This document shows positions 63,242-64,000 of a stretch of DNA of 64,000 nt, one piece after another. The translations under genes and the position numbers were made by a program. The DNA is taken from contig NZ_CP063808.1 in the NCBI RefSeq assembly GCF_018128905.1, positions 2,976,001-3,040,000 on the forward strand, given 5' to 3'. The DNA is from Streptomyces sp. A2-16. GTDB taxonomy: Bacteria > Actinomycetota > Actinomycetes > Streptomycetales > Streptomycetaceae. The first letter of the stretch is position 1. Every line of letters begins with the position of its first letter. Below the pieces are notes generated by a model, which was not told the DNA's origin, made no database searches, and was given only the letters and a program-made list of their open reading frames with translations.

Positions 63242-64000
63242 GCGTGGAGACGGTGCGCCCGGACACCGAGCGGCGCGCGACGAAGCCCGAGCGACCGGGC
63301 CTGCCCGTGCGGCGGCCCGCGGAACCCGTCCAGCCCGACTCCCTCTCCCACCGGGCCCTCGCCCTCCGGGCCGAGGTGGTCCGGACGCGGGACGAGGTGC
63401 TGACGGCGCGGACCGACGCGCTGGTGGCCCGGGCCCGGATCCTCGAGACCGCAGGGCTTCCCGCCGCGGACCTGCGGGACGCGGCCGTCTCCCGGGAGCG
63501 GATCGGCGTGATCGTGACCGAGGCCCGGCCCGGTCCCGCCCAGGCCGCCCCCCGATGGCGTACCGCCCTGCGCTCGGCCCTCGACTCCCGTGCGCTGCGC
63601 ACCCACTTCGGCACCGTCGCCGGTGTCACCATCCTCGCCGTCCTGCTGTGGCGGCTCGGCACCGGCGTGTTCGTCGACGGGCTGCGCCGGATCGACGGCC
63701 CCGCCCTGCTGGCGGCGCTCGCGATCGGCGTGCTGACCACCGTGTTCAGTGCCTGGCGCTGGCAGTTGGTGGCCCGCGGGCTGCGGATCCGGTTGCCGCT
63801 CGGCGCGGCCGTGGCGGACTACTACCGTGCCCTGTTCCTGAACGCGGCCCTGCCCGGCGGAGTGCTCGGCGATGTGCACCGCGCCGTGCGGCACGGGCAG
63901 AGCGCCGGCGACATGGGCCGCGGCGTACGGGCGGTCGTCCTCGAACGAGTCGCCGGCCAGATCGCGTTGGCGGTCGTGGGCGGGGCGGTGCTGCTCACCA
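63238..64000 (+). CDS. Flippase-like (UPF0104/lysylphosphatidylglycerol-synthase TM-type) membrane protein, cut by window end
   Basis: The 254 visible codons start at ATG 63238, overlapping the methyltransferase stop. The first 115 residues are hydrophilic and Arg-rich, with a coiled-coil-prone stretch (RALALRAEVVRTRDEVLTARTDALVARARIL). From residue 125 there are hydrophobic segments (TVAGVTILAVLLWRLG; ALAIGVLTTVFSAWRWQLVARGL) and the family mark ALFLNAALPGGVLGDVHRAVRHG. The latter is typical of flippase-like proteins of the AglD/MprF-N family. The C-terminus is outside. It could move a lipid-linked intermediate of this cluster. Confidence 0.85.
   Translation, partial: MSVETVRPDTERRATKPERPGLPVRRPAEPVQPDSLSHRALALRAEVVRTRDEVLTARTDALVARARILETAGLPAADLRDAAVSRERIGVIVTEARPGPAQAAPRWRTALRSALDSRALRTHFGTVAGVTILAVLLWRLGTGVFVDGLRRIDGPALLAALAIGVLTTVFSAWRWQLVARGLRIRLPLGAAVADYYRALFLNAALPGGVLGDVHRAVRHGQSAGDMGRGVRAVVLERVAGQIALAVVGGAVLLT

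Overview
The window is chromosomal DNA from a high-GC actinomycete, almost certainly a Streptomyces. The evidence is very strong G/C bias at third codon positions, GGAGG-type ribosome binding sites, GTG and TTG starts, dense ATGA start/stop overlaps, and typical Streptomyces families (ROK and GntR/FCD regulators, TAT-exported enzymes, an EF-G paralogue).

Layout. (1) 1-12.4 kb: the tail of a GntR/FCD regulator, an NmrA-type oxidoreductase, then a sugar-catabolic run: ROK regulator, ABC importer (ATPase, permease, binding lipoprotein), Gfo/Idh/MocA dehydrogenase, TIM-barrel isomerase, exported glucose/sorbosone-dehydrogenase-like protein with PKD and CBM6-like modules, and an exported ThuA + 3-keto-disaccharide-hydrolase protein. 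This looks like a pathway that oxidises and then cleaves a glycoside. (2) 12.4-18.9 kb: an overlapping 'ebo'-type operon (TIM barrel, EboA, EboB/TatD, EboE, EboF-like phosphodiesterase) plus an exported TIM-barrel protein, with no EboC prenyltransferase or EboD in view. (3) 19-47.4 kb: a large oxalate/formate island. It holds a PanE-like reductase (candidate oxalyl-CoA reductase), two OFA-family oxalate/formate transporters, three formyl-CoA:oxalate CoA-transferase genes (two of them a practically identical inverted pair), a SucCD-like CoA ligase, an aldehyde dehydrogenase, beta-carbonic anhydrase, three complete GntR/FCD regulators, NAD-dependent formate dehydrogenase FdsGBAD with a LysR regulator, an oxalyl-CoA synthetase-like ligase, oxalyl-CoA decarboxylase and a PAS protein. 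A shared ATACAG/CTGTAT operator-like motif precedes many of these genes. The island also contains in-frame-gutted remnants of fdhD and of a formate dehydrogenase alpha subunit, a truncated acyl-CoA dehydrogenase with a hexanucleotide repeat, a 33-bp minisatellite and a 155-bp tandem duplication. (4) 47.4-51.6 kb: tRNA-Leu(GAG), a serine hydrolase, a 38-codon ORF and an EF-G paralogue. (5) 51.2-57.7 kb: a CooC-like P-loop ATPase divergent from a GNAT / NikA-like lipoprotein / fused double permease / MFS operon; the intervening promoter contains Zur-like and Nur-like boxes, suggesting metal (possibly nickel) handling. (6) 58.2-64 kb: an acetyltransferase, then a group resembling the S. coelicolor SCO6650 neighbourhood: CDP-alcohol phosphotransferase, medium-chain dehydrogenase, a zinc-site-less pterin-synthase (T-fold) homologue, glycosyltransferase, methyltransferase and a flippase-like membrane protein cut by the window end. 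Its product is unknown.

How it works together: oxalate enters through the OFA transporters and is activated by CoA transfer (Frc) or by ATP-dependent ligation. Oxalyl-CoA is either decarboxylated by Oxc to formyl-CoA plus CO2, with formate oxidised by FdsGBAD to NADH, or possibly reduced to glyoxylate for carbon assimilation. Carbonic anhydrase would handle the CO2. The strongest leads for new biology are the minimal ebo operon, the SCO6650-like cluster, and the regulation and duplication architecture of the oxalate island.
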